A stretch of 64,000 bases of DNA from Streptomyces spinoverrucosus (GTDB lineage Bacteria > Actinomycetota > Actinomycetes > Streptomycetales > Streptomycetaceae). Under the pieces are notes generated by a model. It searched no databases. It was given only the letters and a program-made list of their open reading frames with translations, and was not told where the DNA came from. The first letter of the stretch is position 1. Each line of letters starts with the position of its first letter. The position numbers were made by a program, and so were the translations under genes. The stretch covers positions 5,840,001 to 5,904,000 of the forward strand of contig NZ_JADPZX010000001.1 of NCBI RefSeq assembly GCF_015712165.1. The letters run 5' to 3'. Positions 62,078 through 64,000 of the stretch are shown here, in pieces.

Positions 62078-62203
62078 ATACGGCCGTCAGGTCACCCCCG
62101 GCCGTACCGCCGAACTCGCCCTCGCGCGCGACGTTTCCACGCCCTGCCACCGGAAGTCTGGAAGCCGCATCCAGTCATCCGTTCCGGAGGGAGGGCCCGT
62201 TCC

Positions 62204-64000
62204 ATGGGGGCCGGGGAAACGATACGAACGCGACGGCGCGCCGTGCCGTGGCTGCTGCTCGCGCTGTGGGTCGGCGTGCTGGCGATCGCCTCACCGTTCG
62301 CGGCGAAGCTGGGGGACGTACAGCGCGACCGCGTCACCGACTATCTGCCGGCGAGTGCCGACTCCACGCAGGTCGCCGAGATCCAGGACAGGCTGCCGGG
62401 CGGCGAGACCACGGAACTGGTGCTCGTCTACCACCGGGACGCCGGGCTCACCGCCGCCGACCGGGCGACGGCGGGCGAGCAGGTCGCGCGGATCGCCGGG
62501 GAGCACGAGCTGACCGCCGAGCCGCAGGGCGTGCCGTCGAAGGACGGGACCACCCTCATGTATCCCGTCGCCACCAACGAACCCGGCGACGACGAGAAGA
62601 AGCGCGACGCCTTCGTCGACGACGTCCGTGAAGTCGCCCACAGCCAGGGCGGGTTGACCGTCGAGGTGGGCGGGCCCGGCGCCATGACGACGGATGCGAG
62701 CAAGGTGTACAACCAGCTCGGCGGGCCGCTGCTCTACACCACCGTCGCCGTCGTCGCCGTCCTGCTGATCCTCATCTACCGCAGCCCGTTGCTGTGGCTC
62801 GTACCGCTCGCCGTCGCCGGGCTCGCCGACTATCTGTCGATGGCCGTCTCCTACGGGCTGCACGAGGCCTTCGGCACACAGGTGTCCGGGCAGAGCACCG
62901 GCATCATGACGATCCTCGTCTTCGGCGCCGGCACCGACTACGCCCTGCTGATCATCTCCCGCTACCGCGAGGAACTGCGCCGGATCGAGCGGCCGTACGA
63001 CGCCATGCGGACCGCGCTGCGCGGCTGCGGGCCCGCCGTGCTCGCCTCCTCCGGGACGGTCGCCGCCGGGCTGCTGTGCCTGCTCGCCGCCGACCTCAAC
63101 TCCAACCGCGGGATGGGACCGCTCGGCACGGTCGGCGTGCTCTGCGCGCTGGCCGCGATGCTGACCCTGCTGCCCGCGATCCTCGTCCTGCTGGGCCGCC
63201 GCGTCTTCTGGCCGCTGGTCCCGGCGTACGGCTCCACGCCCAAGGTGCGCCGGTCGCTGTTCGCCGCGATGGGCGGCTCGGCCGGGCGGCGCCCGGTGAC
63301 CGTGCTGGCCGGTGGCGCCGTGCTGCTCGGCGCGCTCGCGCTGGGCGCCTTCAATCTGCCCGGCACGCTCAAGCAGGAGGACTCCTTCGTCGACCGGCCG
63401 GACTCGGTCGCCGCCCTGCGGACGCTCGCCGAGGCCTACCCGGAGCGGTCCAGCCAGCCCATCACCGTGCTCACCCCGGCCGACCGCGCCGACGCCACTC
63501 TCGCCGCCGTCCGTGCCACCGAGGGCGTCGACAGCGCGCAGCGGGGACGTACCGGAGACGGCTGGACGGAGGTCGTCGTCATCGCCGAGGACGCCCCCCA
63601 GACGCCGGGGGAGACCCGGACCATCGAGGAGCTGCGCGACCGGCTCGACGGCTCCTACGTCGGCGGGCCCAGCGCCCAGCAGCTCGACCTGGAGGAGACC
63701 AACGCCCGGGACACCGCGGTCGTCGTGCCGATCGTGCTGGTCTCCGTGCTGCTCATCCTCGTCGTCCTGCTGCGCTCGCTGGTCGCGCCGCTGATCCTGG
63801 TGGCCGCCGTGGTCGCCGTGTGGGGCGCCACGCTCGGCATCGGCGGGCTGGTGTTCGAGCCGCTGTTCGGCTTCCAGGGCACCGATCCGGGACTGGGGCT
63901 GCTGTCCTTCGTGTTCCTGGTCGCCCTCGGCGTCGACTACGGCATCTTCCTCATGCACCGGATGCGCGAGGAGGCCACACGCGGCGCCGAACCCGGCACC
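62204..64000 (+). CDS. MMPL-family transporter (partial, runs off the window)
   Basis: 599 residues are visible from ATG 62204 (GGAGGGAGGG about 9 nt upstream); the 3' end lies outside. The RND/MMPL layout is clear: one N-terminal helix, an extracytoplasmic loop, a bundle with GAGTDYALLIISRYREELRR, a cytoplasmic loop, and a second half with VALGVDYGIFLMHRMREE. The GTDYA and GVDYG blocks carry the proton-relay Asp-Tyr pairs. MMPL proteins export lipids, siderophores or drugs; the substrate cannot be told. The palindrome at 62062 probably controls it. Confidence 0.9.
   Translation, partial: MGAGETIRTRRRAVPWLLLALWVGVLAIASPFAAKLGDVQRDRVTDYLPASADSTQVAEIQDRLPGGETTELVLVYHRDAGLTAADRATAGEQVARIAGEHELTAEPQGVPSKDGTTLMYPVATNEPGDDEKKRDAFVDDVREVAHSQGGLTVEVGGPGAMTTDASKVYNQLGGPLLYTTVAVVAVLLILIYRSPLLWLVPLAVAGLADYLSMAVSYGLHEAFGTQVSGQSTGIMTILVFGAGTDYALLIISRYREELRRIERPYDAMRTALRGCGPAVLASSGTVAAGLLCLLAADLNSNRGMGPLGTVGVLCALAAMLTLLPAILVLLGRRVFWPLVPAYGSTPKVRRSLFAAMGGSAGRRPVTVLAGGAVLLGALALGAFNLPGTLKQEDSFVDRPDSVAALRTLAEAYPERSSQPITVLTPADRADATLAAVRATEGVDSAQRGRTGDGWTEVVVIAEDAPQTPGETRTIEELRDRLDGSYVGGPSAQQLDLEETNARDTAVVVPIVLVSVLLILVVLLRSLVAPLILVAAVVAVWGATLGIGGLVFEPLFGFQGTDPGLGLLSFVFLVALGVDYGIFLMHRMREEATRGAEPGT

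Overview
The window is a high-GC, gene-dense chromosomal segment from a Streptomyces or a very close actinomycete. The evidence is third-codon G/C bias, many GTG starts, ATGA/GTGA stop-start overlaps, -10 boxes placed 6-7 nt before start codons (leaderless genes), an HrcA/CIRCE unit, a HATPase-GAF-PP2C protein and Streptomyces-type GC-rich palindromic repeats. From memory, the order (nadD ... leuS ... comEA/comEC ... holA, rpsT, lepA ... hemW, hrcA, dnaJ ... phoH, ybeY, era ... leuA) follows the core region of S. coelicolor around SCO2528-SCO2580. No prophage, transposase, CRISPR array or biosynthetic cluster was seen.

Layout. 1-3.5 kb: nadD, an envelope LCP/LytR_C-like protein, rsfS and a histidine phosphatase. 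3.6-5.7 kb: two identical tRNA-Ala(GGC) genes flanking two tiny zinc-ribbon genes and a GT87-type mannosyltransferase. 5.8-8.7 kb (minus): a heme-b membrane protein and a NuoF-like/ferredoxin flavoprotein, apparently one redox module. 9-12 kb: leuS behind a short leader peptide with three Leu codons and a terminator. 12.2-18.5 kb: a membrane-anchored coiled-coil protein, DegV, ComEA, ComEC and an arylamine N-acetyltransferase. 18.45-18.9 kb: a nested minisatellite with a period of 82 bp. 18.9-25.5 kb: a small conserved protein, holA, an NTF2-like protein, rpsT, lepA and a long-chain acyl-CoA ligase. 25.7-31.2 kb: the PP2C phosphatase, hemW, a Uma2-family protein, a DUF3097 protein and a metallo-beta-lactamase fold protein. 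31.2-37.7 kb: CIRCE-hrcA-dnaJ, nitronate monooxygenase, rsmE, a TTG-initiated membrane protein and a lipoprotein.

37.8-43.4 kb: a tricorn-type protease, a HIT protein, RNase Z and an adenine/adenosine deaminase. 43.4-50.7 kb is the most accessory part: an MFS exporter, then an IclR regulator divergent from a D-glucarate catabolic operon (kdgD-gudD-MFS permease), then a PfkB sugar kinase. 50.9-56.3 kb: the phoH-ybeY-corC-yjbR chain, a cytidine-deaminase-fold protein without catalytic residues, a small secreted protein and era. 56.4-59.1 kb (minus): a GH1 beta-glucosidase and a protealysin-like metallopeptidase followed by an emfourin-like inhibitor. 59.3-61.2 kb: leuA with a four-leucine leader peptide. 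61.3-64 kb: a zinc-ribbon/TerB protein and an MMPL transporter cut by the window edge.

The observations most worth checking are the two leucine leader peptides (leuS and leuA), the altered iron-sulfur ligands in the NuoF-like protein, the residue-depleted cytidine deaminase and LCP homologues, the possible TOPRIM motif in the DUF3097 protein, the protease-inhibitor pair and the 82-bp repeat array.
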